Below, piece after piece: positions 8,931-17,171 of a stretch of 64,000 nt of DNA. The number at the start of each line of letters is the position of its first letter. The stretch's first letter is position 1. A model generated the notes under the pieces. That model made no database searches. It worked only from the letters and a program-made list of their open reading frames with translations, and had not been told where the DNA came from. Position numbers and translations under genes: made by a program. The DNA lies in contig JAJFKV010000014.1 of NCBI GenBank assembly GCA_021773055.1, positions 47,091 through 111,090 on the forward strand. Reading direction: 5' to 3'. Origin of the DNA: Woeseiaceae bacterium. Its GTDB lineage: Bacteria; Pseudomonadota; Gammaproteobacteria; Steroidobacterales; Woeseiaceae.

Positions 8931-9380
8931 ATGAGGATTTTCTTAATTGCGGCACTTTTCATGCTCGCGTCGTGCGCTACAGTTTCGAGTGGTCCTGAAC
9001 TGGACGTGCGTCTTGCGAGTTGGGAGGGCTCACCAATCGACGGTCTTGCAGACGCTTTGGGCGAGCCGAGTGAAGTCTCAACTGAATGGCGTGAGTGGCG
9101 ATTCACCCGCCACGGCATGCAATATGCACCGAACGTAAATTCTCTGGCCAGGCCGACAACTCAGCGCTGTACGGGATGCGATTCGAATCCGGCCAGTTCA
9201 GCGGGATATACATCGAGCTCGGTCACCGGAAGCAGGACCCATTCGACAGCCGGAACGTCGTCTGTCGCTCGGACGGAGTGCGTCTACCGCGCTGTCATTG
9301 AGGATTCTATAATCGTGAGAATCGATGCAATCGCAGTTTCCGGCAAATGTCGGTTCCAGGAAATTCCACTACGAGGCTGA
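8931..9380 (+). CDS. Small lipoprotein with a Ser/Thr-rich middle
   Basis: A 149-residue lipoprotein: signal MRIFLIAALFMLASC with an LASC lipobox. The start of the mature part (LASWEGSPIDGLADALGEPSEVSTEWREWRF) followed by a Ser/Thr-rich spacer and a Cys-flanked hairpin (CVYRAVIEDSIIVRIDAIAVSGKC) matches a widespread but uncharacterised proteobacterial lipoprotein layout. The Ser/Thr-rich middle at first suggests a frameshift, but this spacer is usual in that family, so the gene is taken as intact. The ATG at 8931 gives a complete signal peptide. It is followed by the T-box leader. Confidence 0.75.
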   Translation: MRIFLIAALFMLASCATVSSGPELDVRLASWEGSPIDGLADALGEPSEVSTEWREWRFTRHGMQYAPNVNSLARPTTQRCTGCDSNPASSAGYTSSSVTGSRTHSTAGTSSVARTECVYRAVIEDSIIVRIDAIAVSGKCRFQEIPLRG

Positions 9381-9435
9381 GTTCGGAGTGGCAATCGAGG
9401 TTTTGCTTGTGTTTTAGGCGTTTGGGCGCTAGTTT

Positions 9436-9717
9436 CCCCGACAAGACGTTGATGGGGACGAGTAAGCAGCCCGATCAGGCCAAAGCGACCGGAAGACAGT
9501 GAAAGCTCCGGGCCTGAATCTGCCGAATATCACCCTGGAGTTGCCAACAGAAGGGCCTTGTAAAGAATACAACGCCGAGTAAGCCTGGCCGGGTGATCCA
9601 CGAGACGGATGTCGGACCAAAAGGGTCCACGAGACGGCGACCTCTTGAGATTGCCGTGAAGCCGGGTGGTACCGCGAAATTTTCGCCCCGGGTGCAGTTA
9701 ATGCGCCCGGGGTTTTT
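9436..9717 (+). promoter_or_regulatory. T-box riboswitch leader (isoleucine-specific) controlling ileS
   Basis: A complete T-box leader sits between the lipoprotein gene and ileS. Stem I shows the AGTA motif (9461-9464), a GCAG/CTGC helix (9466-9469 with 9520-9523), a distal hairpin (9489-9493 with 9507-9511), and a specifier loop GAATATCACC with the Ile codon ATC at 9529-9531. A stem III-like hairpin lies at 9614-9628. The T-box core TGGTACC is at 9667-9673: its TGGT pairs with an ACCA tRNA end, fitting the A73 discriminator of tRNA-Ile. The antiterminator forms from 9662-9666 with 9687-9691 and 9674-9677 with 9683-9686, and excludes the terminator at 9686-9712. Uncharged tRNA-Ile(GAU) is expected to turn ileS on. 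The 5' boundary is approximate. Confidence 0.95.
9686..9717 (+). terminator. T-box attenuator terminator before ileS
   Basis: An 11-bp stem pairs 9686-9696 with 9702-9712 (one G-T pair) around a five-base loop, followed by five T residues at 9713-9717. Its 5' strand is shared with the antiterminator, so the two folds are mutually exclusive. The ileS ribosome-binding site (GGAG, 9725-9728) comes right after. Confidence 0.93.
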
Positions 9718-9735
9718 GCGTTTTGGAGTGAGATT

Positions 9736-12700
9736 TTGAGTTTTAAAGAAGTATCAGGCAGATACGATGGCCCGACCCTCGAATCGGAGGTGCTGGAGTT
9801 CTGGCGTGAGCACGATGTGTTCCAGAAGACGCTCGACCAGACCGAGGGCAAGCCTCAGTTCAGCTTTAACGAAGGTCCGCCAACCGCCAATGGCAAGCCG
9901 GGTATTCATCACGTTCTCGCGCGCAGCTTCAAGGACATTTTCCCTCGTTACAAAACCATGCAGGGCTATCACGTACCGCGAAAAGCGGGTTGGGATACGC
10001 ACGGTCTTCCGGTCGAGCACGAGGTTGAAAAAGAACTCGGTATCTTCGACAAGAAGGAGATCGAAGAAAAAGTCGGCGTCGCTGAATTCACGAAGCGTTG
10101 CCGCGACTCGGTCATGCGGTACATCGGTGATTGGGAGAAGATGACCGAGCGTATGGGCTTCTGGGTCAATCTTGATGAGGCGTATTACACGCTCAACAAC
10201 ACTTACATCGAATCCGTCTGGAACTTGCTGCAAAAGATCTGGGACAAGGACCTGATCTATCGTGGCTATAAGGTCGTGCCCTATGACCCCCGCATTGGTG
10301 CAACCTTGTCATCGCATGAGCTCGCGCTGGGTTACAAAGACGTCGAAGATCCGTCGATTACCGTACGCTTCAAAGTACAGGGCGAGGACGATACCTATTT
10401 CCTTGTTTGGACAACAACACCCTGGACGCTGCCGTCGAACCTCGCACTAGCGGTTGGCACCGACATCGACTACAGCTATTGCGAGTCTGAAGGACAAACG
10501 CTGATCGTTGCCGCAGCGCTTCGTGAGGCCGTGTTTCGGGATGTCGAGCACAATGTTCTAAAGACTGTTAAAGGCACAGACCTGGTTGGCGTGCGTTATG
10601 AGCAGCTTTTTGACTACATCGCTGTCGATGCTGCCAACGCTTTTCAAGTGTTCGCCGCCGATTTCGTGAGCACAGAAAGCGGCACCGGTATCGTGCATAC
10701 AGCGCCTGCCTATGGTGTAGACGACCTGGCGCTGGGCCAGGCAAACGATCTGCCCGTGGTTCACGCCGTTGGACTTGATGGGCACTTCATCGATGACGTT
10801 GAGCCTGTGAAGGGCATGTTCTTCAAGGATGCCGACAAGCCGCTGATTCGCCTTCTCAAAGAACGCGGCATGATGTTTCGATCCGAGCGTTACCTGCATA
10901 GCTACCCGTTTGGCTGGCGCACGGGTGATCCGATTCTCTATTACGCGAAGAACGCCTGGTACATCCGTACATCGAAATTTCGTGAACGCATGGCCGAGTT
11001 GAACCAGACCATCAACTGGGTTCCCGAGCACATTAAAGACGGCCGCTTCGGTAACTGGCTGGAAAACAATGTCGACTGGGCTCTGTCGCGTGAGCGATTC
11101 TGGGGCACGCCGCTACCGGTATGGACAGACGGCGAAGGTGAGTTTCACTGCATCGGTTCTGTTGCGGAACTTGAAGAGCTTACGGGCAAAGAGCTGAGTG
11201 AGCTCGATCTGCACCGGCCTGCGGTGGATGAGATCACCTTTGAAAAAGACGGCAAGACCTGGCAGCGCGTTCCCGAAGTTATCGATTGCTGGTTCGACTC
11301 AGGGGCGATGTCTTACGCGCAGTGGCACTACCCGTTCGAAAACGAAGACAAATTCGAAAGGCATTTTCCGGCCGACTACATCTGCGAAGCGATCGACCAG
11401 ACACGTGGCTGGTTTTACACATTGCATGCAATCGCAACACTCGTGTCCGATGGTGTCGCGTACAAGAACTGTATCTGCCTGAACCTGATCGTCGACAAAG
11501 ACGGCAAGAAGATGTCGAAGTCGGTCGGTAACATCATTAATCCCTACGATGTGTTCGATACGGTGGGTGCGGATGCGCTGCGCTGGTACTTCCTCGCACG
11601 GCTGTCACCGGACGTACCGAAGCGAGTTTCCGTGGATATCGTCGCCGATGTTGCGAGCTCGTTCATCAATACGTTCTGGAATACCTACGGGTTCTTTGTT
11701 CTTTATGCTCGCCTCGACGATGTTGATCTCGGCCGAGAAATTGCGCCGGCAGACCGCCCGGAAATCGACCGTTGGGCATTGGCCCTGTTGCACAAGACCA
11801 TCACGACGGTGACTGAATCGCTCGACAACTTCGATGCGAAAACAGCTGGCGAGGCACTGGAGTCATTCGTCGATCAGTTAAGTAACTGGTACGTACGACG
11901 TAATCGTCGTCGGTTCTGGAAGTCCACAGACCCGGAAGACACACAGGCGGCGTACCTGACGTTGTACGAGTGTCTGGTTACGGCACACAAACTCATGGCA
12001 CCATTTATTCCATTCCTTGCTGAGAACGTCTATCAGAATCTCGTCAGGAGCGTTGATCCTGACGCACCGGATTCAGTTCACATGGCCGAGTGGCCAGTTG
12101 CTGATGCCAGCTGGCAAAACAATGATCTGCTATTCGACATTGACGTCGTGCAAAAAGTCGTTGGCCTTGCCCGCGCGGCTCGTGGTCAGTCGGGTGTGCG
12201 TACGCGGCAACCGTTGGCACGCCTCCTGATTCGCGCGCCGAGTGATGCCGCAGCGAAAGCACTGCGGAGCCACCAGGACCAGATCCTCGAAGAACTCAAC
12301 GTAAAAGCGATCGAGTTCATTGCCCGTGATGCGGGTCTTGTGAGTTATCGCATCAAGCCGAACTTGCCACGTATCGGCAAGCAGTATGGCAAGTTGATTC
12401 CGGTGATTCGAAAAGCGTTAGAAGAGGCCGACGGTGGTGCTATCGCAAGTGCGGCGGCCAGCAGCGAGAGCTTCGATATTGTTGCCGGTGATCAGACGAT
12501 CACGCTTGAGGGTGAGGATGTATTGATCGAAACGAGTTCGGCAGAGGGCTACGCCTGTGCGGAGGATTCCGGTTATCTGACCGCACTCGATACGACGCTC
12601 AATGACGATCTCGTTAACGAAGGCTTTGCTCGTGAGATTGTTCGCTCGGTGCAGGATGCTCGCAAGCAGGCAGGTCTGGAGGTTTCTGACCGGATCAAGC

Positions 12701-12867
12701 TGGGTGTTTCGGGCTCTGACGCGGTTGAAAAAGCGCTGTCCGTGCACCGTGACTACATCATGAATGAGACGCTGGCGACACAATGGGAGACGGGGCAATC
12801 GAACGCTCAGTTTTCCGAGAATCGCGAACTTGGCGAGGAGAGCTGGACCATCGAGATAAGCCGCTAA
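9736..12867 (+). CDS. ileS: Isoleucyl-tRNA synthetase, type 2 (eukaryotic-like), with altered GxHH signature
   Basis: A 1043-residue class I synthetase charging tRNA-Ile in the cytoplasm. The class I HIGH signature (normally H-x-G-H) reads Gly56-Ile57-His58-His59 in PGIHHVLAR, with positions one and three exchanged. KMSKS is intact at 592-596. The CP1 editing domain carries the WTTTPWTL motif at 225-232, and AGWDTHGLPVE lies near residue 95. Length and motif style match type 2 (eukaryotic-like) IleRS, the class known for natural mupirocin resistance. The start is TTG at 9736, supported by GGAG seven bases upstream and the conserved SFKEVSGRYD start. Expression is set by the T-box leader. The stop overlaps the convergent Omp85-like gene by four bases. 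Confidence 0.95.
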   Translation: MSFKEVSGRYDGPTLESEVLEFWREHDVFQKTLDQTEGKPQFSFNEGPPTANGKPGIHHVLARSFKDIFPRYKTMQGYHVPRKAGWDTHGLPVEHEVEKELGIFDKKEIEEKVGVAEFTKRCRDSVMRYIGDWEKMTERMGFWVNLDEAYYTLNNTYIESVWNLLQKIWDKDLIYRGYKVVPYDPRIGATLSSHELALGYKDVEDPSITVRFKVQGEDDTYFLVWTTTPWTLPSNLALAVGTDIDYSYCESEGQTLIVAAALREAVFRDVEHNVLKTVKGTDLVGVRYEQLFDYIAVDAANAFQVFAADFVSTESGTGIVHTAPAYGVDDLALGQANDLPVVHAVGLDGHFIDDVEPVKGMFFKDADKPLIRLLKERGMMFRSERYLHSYPFGWRTGDPILYYAKNAWYIRTSKFRERMAELNQTINWVPEHIKDGRFGNWLENNVDWALSRERFWGTPLPVWTDGEGEFHCIGSVAELEELTGKELSELDLHRPAVDEITFEKDGKTWQRVPEVIDCWFDSGAMSYAQWHYPFENEDKFERHFPADYICEAIDQTRGWFYTLHAIATLVSDGVAYKNCICLNLIVDKDGKKMSKSVGNIINPYDVFDTVGADALRWYFLARLSPDVPKRVSVDIVADVASSFINTFWNTYGFFVLYARLDDVDLGREIAPADRPEIDRWALALLHKTITTVTESLDNFDAKTAGEALESFVDQLSNWYVRRNRRRFWKSTDPEDTQAAYLTLYECLVTAHKLMAPFIPFLAENVYQNLVRSVDPDAPDSVHMAEWPVADASWQNNDLLFDIDVVQKVVGLARAARGQSGVRTRQPLARLLIRAPSDAAAKALRSHQDQILEELNVKAIEFIARDAGLVSYRIKPNLPRIGKQYGKLIPVIRKALEEADGGAIASAAASSESFDIVAGDQTITLEGEDVLIETSSAEGYACAEDSGYLTALDTTLNDDLVNEGFAREIVRSVQDARKQAGLEVSDRIKLGVSGSDAVEKALSVHRDYIMNETLATQWETGQSNAQFSENRELGEESWTIEISR

Positions 12868-14504
12868 AAACTTCGTTTGGCTTCGAGTGATATCTGCACG
12901 CTGTCGATCGAGTCATCGCCATCAAGCGGAAACGCGATATCAAAATGTACCATCTTGTCCGATGAACTGCGGGTGGGTGAAAAGCGCAATCCGAGACCAA
13001 CGTCGGTCAACCAGCCCAGTTGTTCCCCACCGAGATGGTCACGTCCCCACACGCGACCTGCATCGGCGAATACAGCGCCGCCAACGCGGGCTAGCCGGAA
13101 CGGATACCAGTCTGTGAAGTAGCGTTGTTCGACGGTGACAAGCAGACTGGAGTCGCCATTTTGATAGCGTAGCGGATAGCCACGCAGGCCAGTATCCCCG
13201 CCGAGTTGCAGCGGGTTGTCGAGGTCACGCGCCAGACCGGCGGTGCCATGTAGCGCGATAAAGAACAAGCGTTTGCTGGACTGCTTTACGTAGTAGCGAG
13301 CATCAAGTTCGGCAACGACGTTTGCTGAATGCCCGGATTCCAGCCGACCGCTGGCGTTGCCGGAAAGTATCAGTGTTCGCTTGGGTCGGGTTCGATAGCC
13401 GCGGCTCATGGTCGCCGAATACAGCAATGCATCCCGATCTGCCCCGAACGACTCGTCAGCCCAACCTACAGACCCGGTGAATCGTGAGCCGAGGTAAAAG
13501 TCCTCCGTTCTGCCGATCTGGTCCCGATTGCTGGCCCTTTCGAACTGGTCCTGCAGGATTTCAAAAGAGACATACGGGTACAACAGTTCTCGGTCCGCCG
13601 GTATCGCGCTCGGCAAGGTTGGCACGGACACGTTGCCAAAGCGGTTGTCGTCGTACACGACGCCAGCGGTCCAACGTCTTGCCCAGCCGTCCTGCAGTCC
13701 TTTCGACCATCCCGCGAACAGGTTTAACATTTGTCTTTTTCGTTGGTACTCGGCACTTTCCTCGCCAAGTACGTACAACGCATCACGGCCATCGTCATTC
13801 AGCATTCGAACACCCCCTGAGCGTCGCGCATCCAACGCATAAAAGGGCCTTACGAGTGCGAGTTGCTGCGATTCGCCGTCAGAGTTATCGGCGACCTGCA
13901 GAAAGGCGGAAACCCAGCTGTTGCCAAGATGTCTGTCAGTAAAATCGAAGCTGTTGGAGCGACGCTCGAAGTTCTCTTCGTGATTGAAGCGCACGGTTTG
14001 ACCGAGCCCGAAGAGGTTCTTTTCCTCGATTCCGAAGCGACTCGTATTTTCGCCGCCCTTTCTCGATACCGACAGGTCCGGACCAAGCGTCCACACATCG
14101 CGTGTTAGAACCTCGATATCAACAATGCCATCTTCTCGCGGGACTGCCTTGATACTGGCATCGTAAAGATAGGGGTTCCGTCTCAATATGCGCGCCGACT
14201 CATCGACCAGCCGCTGGTTGTACTTCTCGTCGGCCTCAAACAATAACTGACCAAGAATCACATGGTCTTTTGTGACTATGTGCAGGCGATTCGCCAGGCG
14301 ATACAGGCCGTTGTTCTCATCTTTGTTGCCGAGGTCGAAGACATTTTGCTTCTGCAACCTGATTTCACCGACGACGGCCTTCCCGTCGAGTGGATTTTCG
14401 ATCGAAATGTGAGCGGGCGCGGGTTCTGATGTACGAGATTCGGCGTACGCCGCCTGGCAAAAGAGGGCGGCGATCGTAAACGCCATTGATAGCTGTCCGT
14501 GCAT
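12864..14504 (-). CDS. Omp85/BamA-superfamily outer-membrane barrel protein
   Basis: A 546-residue exported protein. The signal peptide is MHGQLSMAFTIAALFCQAAYA. Residues about 40-140 form a POTRA-like region (VGEIRLQKQNVF..., then RRNPYLYDASIKAVPREDGIVDIEVLTRDVWTL), followed by an amphipathic barrel. The D15-type C-terminus shows the hallmark GGDTGLRGYPLRY and GLRFSPTRS, ending in an aromatic residue (AKRSF). One POTRA instead of BamA's five, and the length, suggest a TamA- or ShlB-like relative, or a phospholipase/patatin-associated barrel. Its substrate is unknown. It is convergent with ileS, overlapping by four bases. Confidence 0.85.
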   Translation of the reverse strand: MHGQLSMAFTIAALFCQAAYAESRTSEPAPAHISIENPLDGKAVVGEIRLQKQNVFDLGNKDENNGLYRLANRLHIVTKDHVILGQLLFEADEKYNQRLVDESARILRRNPYLYDASIKAVPREDGIVDIEVLTRDVWTLGPDLSVSRKGGENTSRFGIEEKNLFGLGQTVRFNHEENFERRSNSFDFTDRHLGNSWVSAFLQVADNSDGESQQLALVRPFYALDARRSGGVRMLNDDGRDALYVLGEESAEYQRKRQMLNLFAGWSKGLQDGWARRWTAGVVYDDNRFGNVSVPTLPSAIPADRELLYPYVSFEILQDQFERASNRDQIGRTEDFYLGSRFTGSVGWADESFGADRDALLYSATMSRGYRTRPKRTLILSGNASGRLESGHSANVVAELDARYYVKQSSKRLFFIALHGTAGLARDLDNPLQLGGDTGLRGYPLRYQNGDSSLLVTVEQRYFTDWYPFRLARVGGAVFADAGRVWGRDHLGGEQLGWLTDVGLGLRFSPTRSSSDKMVHFDIAFPLDGDDSIDSVQISLEAKRSF

Positions 14505-14747
14505 AGGGGCGCAATGATAACCGAGATTTGATCCTCGAAATTTAGACCCAGACTAAGTGACTTGCGCGACCTTTAGTAAACCTGTTATAAAAAACCTGCG
14601 CAAGAACTTGATTGATAGGGAGTACTTGAGGGATCAGCGGCTCTGCAGGGGGCCGGACTACAGGAGGTAGTCAACTCCAATAACAAAAGCGTACAAGCCG
14701 CCGAGAGGGTATGAGCGGCAAAACAAGAATGAAACGCTGGAGTGGCA

Positions 14748-15119
14748 ATGACGAACCACGTCGAACGCTTTCACGCCGCACTCACGGTGCTGGCGGGGCA
14801 TGGGCATATAAAACAAAGACTTATAAAGGCTTACGAAGACTCTCTCGCTGATATCAACGAAGACGAACTCCCCGTCTCGCTGCAGCAGGCCTTCGCAGAT
14901 TTACGTCGGCAGATGTATTGTGTCACGCCACTAAATGGCGAGGGTCCGATATGTGCGTCGGTCCGAAAGATGTCATTTTCGGAGGCCAGCGAGTGCGCGG
15001 CGTCAGTCGTCACTTTATTTGGTGAGATAGCTCGATTGCAGGACGATACGCAGGTTAGCTTGCCGCTGGCCGAAGGCAGCGAGTCACGAGTGCCGCCGTT
15101 TCTGGTCAAATCTGTGTAG
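14748..15119 (+). CDS. Small conserved-looking hypothetical protein
   Basis: A 123-residue soluble protein, largely helical (RFHAALTVLAGHGHIKQRLIKAYEDSLADI), with no signal peptide or membrane segment. I do not recognise it. The ATG at 14748 has a GGAG five bases upstream, which decides it over the GTG at 14742. Its TAG stop lies inside a palindromic repeat. The 243-base upstream gap contains a small hairpin (near 14656-14672) but no other gene. Confidence 0.65.
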   Translation: MTNHVERFHAALTVLAGHGHIKQRLIKAYEDSLADINEDELPVSLQQAFADLRRQMYCVTPLNGEGPICASVRKMSFSEASECAASVVTLFGEIARLQDDTQVSLPLAEGSESRVPPFLVKSV

Positions 15120-15186
15120 GAGCGCGCTTTGCGCGCAATCCTCTTCGGCTGCCGAGGATTTTTCGGCCGCAGGGCGGCCTCCTACA
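15115..15186. repeat. REP-like palindromic element between convergent genes
   Basis: TGTAGGAG at 15115-15122 is mirrored by CTCCTACA at 15179-15186. Inside lie shorter inverted repeats (GCGCGC...GCGCGC; CCTCTTCGG...CCGAGG; CGGCCG...GGCGGCC). This is the layout of gammaproteobacterial REP/BIME elements. Both flanking genes end in TAG stops provided by the outer palindrome arms (15117-15119 plus, 15182-15184 minus). It probably also acts as a bidirectional transcript end. No second copy was noticed in the window. Confidence 0.7.
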
Positions 15187-16198
15187 AATTCGGTTTGATC
15201 GGATAGTAGATGTAGGTCTGAAGCTCGTTCGCCGGGACTTTTCCCGGATCACTCACATACGATTCCCACGCGGCGCCAGCGCGCTCGATCCCCAATGCGG
15301 CCAGATAAGCCGAAATTTTTCGATGCGTCGTTCCCAGTGAGCGATACGAGCCGATGTGGCGGACTCGAATTACCGGCCCGGCATATGTCTTACCGATTTT
15401 CACGCCGGAGGTGTTATGTGGTGTGTTGTCGGTCATCCCGCGCAGCGGAATTGCAGCGTCGAACGCGAGTTCAGTGCCACTGAAATCCCGTGTGATCGAC
15501 AGCGGCGCACCAGCATCCACCAACGCGTTCTCATCGATAAAATTCAGAATCTGAAAGTAGGCTTTGCCCATCGCTTCGGCAATCGCAGCAGGCTCCGGCC
15601 GCGAGGTCGCTGACAGATAGGCGATATCTTCGGCTTCGACGACAATATGTTCGATTTCGATATCGCTGAAGTCGGCTCCGGGTAAGCTCTCGGCCAGATC
15701 CTTGAGCGCCCCAAGGCCCTCGAAATAGTCGCGCGCGACCACAGCGCCGAGCATTGAGGCGAAATATCGGCCAACGATGTTCATGCCGTAATCGACTTCG
15801 AACCCCCAGGTGATGATCGTGGTACCGACGCCCGGCGCGAGTTGAAACCAGGACCTTGCCTCACTCGGCTCGCCGGGACTCATCGCAATCGCCACGTATT
15901 CGTAGGGTCTGCTCTGTGTAATCACCTGGTTGCCGTTGCCGATAATTGCGCCATCCCAGGTCATGACGGCGCCTTCGCCACGAATGGCTCCGGACAAAAG
16001 AAAACGGGCGTTGGGGTCGGTGTGTGTCCACGGCGCCCACAGCGAGAATTGACGGAAATCGTTTACGAGCGCGAATACGGTTGCAGGGTGAGCATCGATC
16101 TCCACACTCACTTCGACCTTGTGGGTCCGTGGCAGCGCGAAACCGACTATGATCAACAGTGTGAGAAAAGCGCCGATTCCGTAGATCAGTTTTTGCAC
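15182..16198 (-). CDS. SRPBCC-domain protein fused to a GyrI-like effector-binding domain
   Basis: A 338-residue protein with an N-terminal membrane anchor (LIYGIGAFLTLLIIVGFALP). An SRPBCC/START-like domain follows (HKVEVSVEIDAHPATVFALVNDFRQFSLWAPW, about residues 26-175), then a GyrI/AraC-type small-molecule-binding domain (about 185-338; GPVIRVRHIGSYRSLGTTHRKI). There is no DNA-binding domain, so it is probably a membrane-tethered ligand-binding protein. The start is GTG at 16198. It diverges from murI with 75 bases between the starts, which share a promoter region. Confidence 0.85.
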   Translation of the reverse strand: MQKLIYGIGAFLTLLIIVGFALPRTHKVEVSVEIDAHPATVFALVNDFRQFSLWAPWTHTDPNARFLLSGAIRGEGAVMTWDGAIIGNGNQVITQSRPYEYVAIAMSPGEPSEARSWFQLAPGVGTTIITWGFEVDYGMNIVGRYFASMLGAVVARDYFEGLGALKDLAESLPGADFSDIEIEHIVVEAEDIAYLSATSRPEPAAIAEAMGKAYFQILNFIDENALVDAGAPLSITRDFSGTELAFDAAIPLRGMTDNTPHNTSGVKIGKTYAGPVIRVRHIGSYRSLGTTHRKISAYLAALGIERAGAAWESYVSDPGKVPANELQTYIYYPIKPNL

Positions 16199-16273
16199 GT
16201 TCAGAACATTCCGTTAATTGCTCGTTGGGGCGGGATTATTCCACAGAACGGGTACTTTGGGCACAATGCGCAT

Positions 16274-17101
16274 ATGACAGACTCTGACAACGCCCCGTTA
16301 CCTATTGGCATATTCGACTCCGGCGTGGGTGGACTGACCGTCCTGAAAGCCGTTCGCGAGGCGCTACCCCATGAAGATCTGATCTACCTGGGCGACACCG
16401 CCAGGCTGCCTTATGGCACCAAGAGCCCGGCCTCCATCGCGCGCTATGCGACTCAAGCGACTGCAAAGCTGCTGGAGTACAACATCAAAATGCTGGTTGT
16501 CGCCTGCAATACAGCATCTGCCGTCGCGCTTACAGCACTGCAACAGCAGATGGCTCCTGTCCCGGTCGTCGGTGTGGTCGAACCGGGCGCAATGGCGGCA
16601 GTCCGGGCGCGACCGGCGGGCGCACACCTGGTGCTGGCTACAGAGGCGACCGTGCGCTTGGGCGCCTACAGCAAGGCGATCTCTGCACGCGATGCGGCGG
16701 CCAGGGTCCGCGAACAGCCTTGCGAACTATTGGTGGCACTGGCCGAAGAAGGTTGGACCAATGGTGATATTGCAGATTCAATCGTGCGGCGCTATCTGGA
16801 TGAGGCGGAAGACGACGCGTTCAAAGCAGACTCAATTATTCTCGGTTGCACGCACTTTCCTCTGCTTCGCGAGGCGATATCGACAGCCGTTGGTGACGCC
16901 GTGGAAGTTGTAGATTCGGCCGGCACGACGGCTGCTGTGGTGCGTGAGATCTTAAGCTCCAATGGTGAGCTGGCTGAGGGTCATGAGCCCGGATCGTTGC
17001 GCTTGCTGGCAACCGACGGGGCTACACGTTTCGCCCGTGTCGGCGGTCAGTTCCTGGGGGAAACACTGACTGCAGAAGACGTTCATCTCGTCGATCTTTG
17101 A
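16274..17101 (+). CDS. murI: Glutamate racemase MurI
   Basis: A 275-residue enzyme making D-glutamate for peptidoglycan from L-glutamate. The two catalytic cysteines are visible, Cys78 in VVACNTAS and Cys192 in GCTHFPLL. The N-terminal IFDSGVGG motif (Asp15-Ser16) and LGDTARLPYG are also present. It is cofactor-independent and cytoplasmic. The ATG at 16274 is chosen because it gives the family-standard N-terminus; the reading frame is open far upstream, but that part is antisense to the SRPBCC gene. Confidence 0.96.
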   Translation: MTDSDNAPLPIGIFDSGVGGLTVLKAVREALPHEDLIYLGDTARLPYGTKSPASIARYATQATAKLLEYNIKMLVVACNTASAVALTALQQQMAPVPVVGVVEPGAMAAVRARPAGAHLVLATEATVRLGAYSKAISARDAAARVREQPCELLVALAEEGWTNGDIADSIVRRYLDEAEDDAFKADSIILGCTHFPLLREAISTAVGDAVEVVDSAGTTAAVVREILSSNGELAEGHEPGSLRLLATDGATRFARVGGQFLGETLTAEDVHLVDL

Positions 17102-17171
17102 CGGCTATCCAGCACGCGTCGGTCGTCGGCTGTGCGATAATATCTGATTGATTTTGCTTCAGGGGAAGTCC

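Noticed and set aside
8931..9380. Apparent frameshift in the middle of the small lipoprotein, where the translation turns Ser/Thr-rich
   Set aside because: This family usually has a Ser/Thr-rich spacer between its N-terminal core and the Cys-flanked hairpin, and the C-terminus in the same frame is family-like.
15842..16273. N-terminal extension of murI
   Set aside because: The open frame upstream of 16274 is antisense to the SRPBCC gene and MurI begins with its standard motif right after the ATG at 16274.
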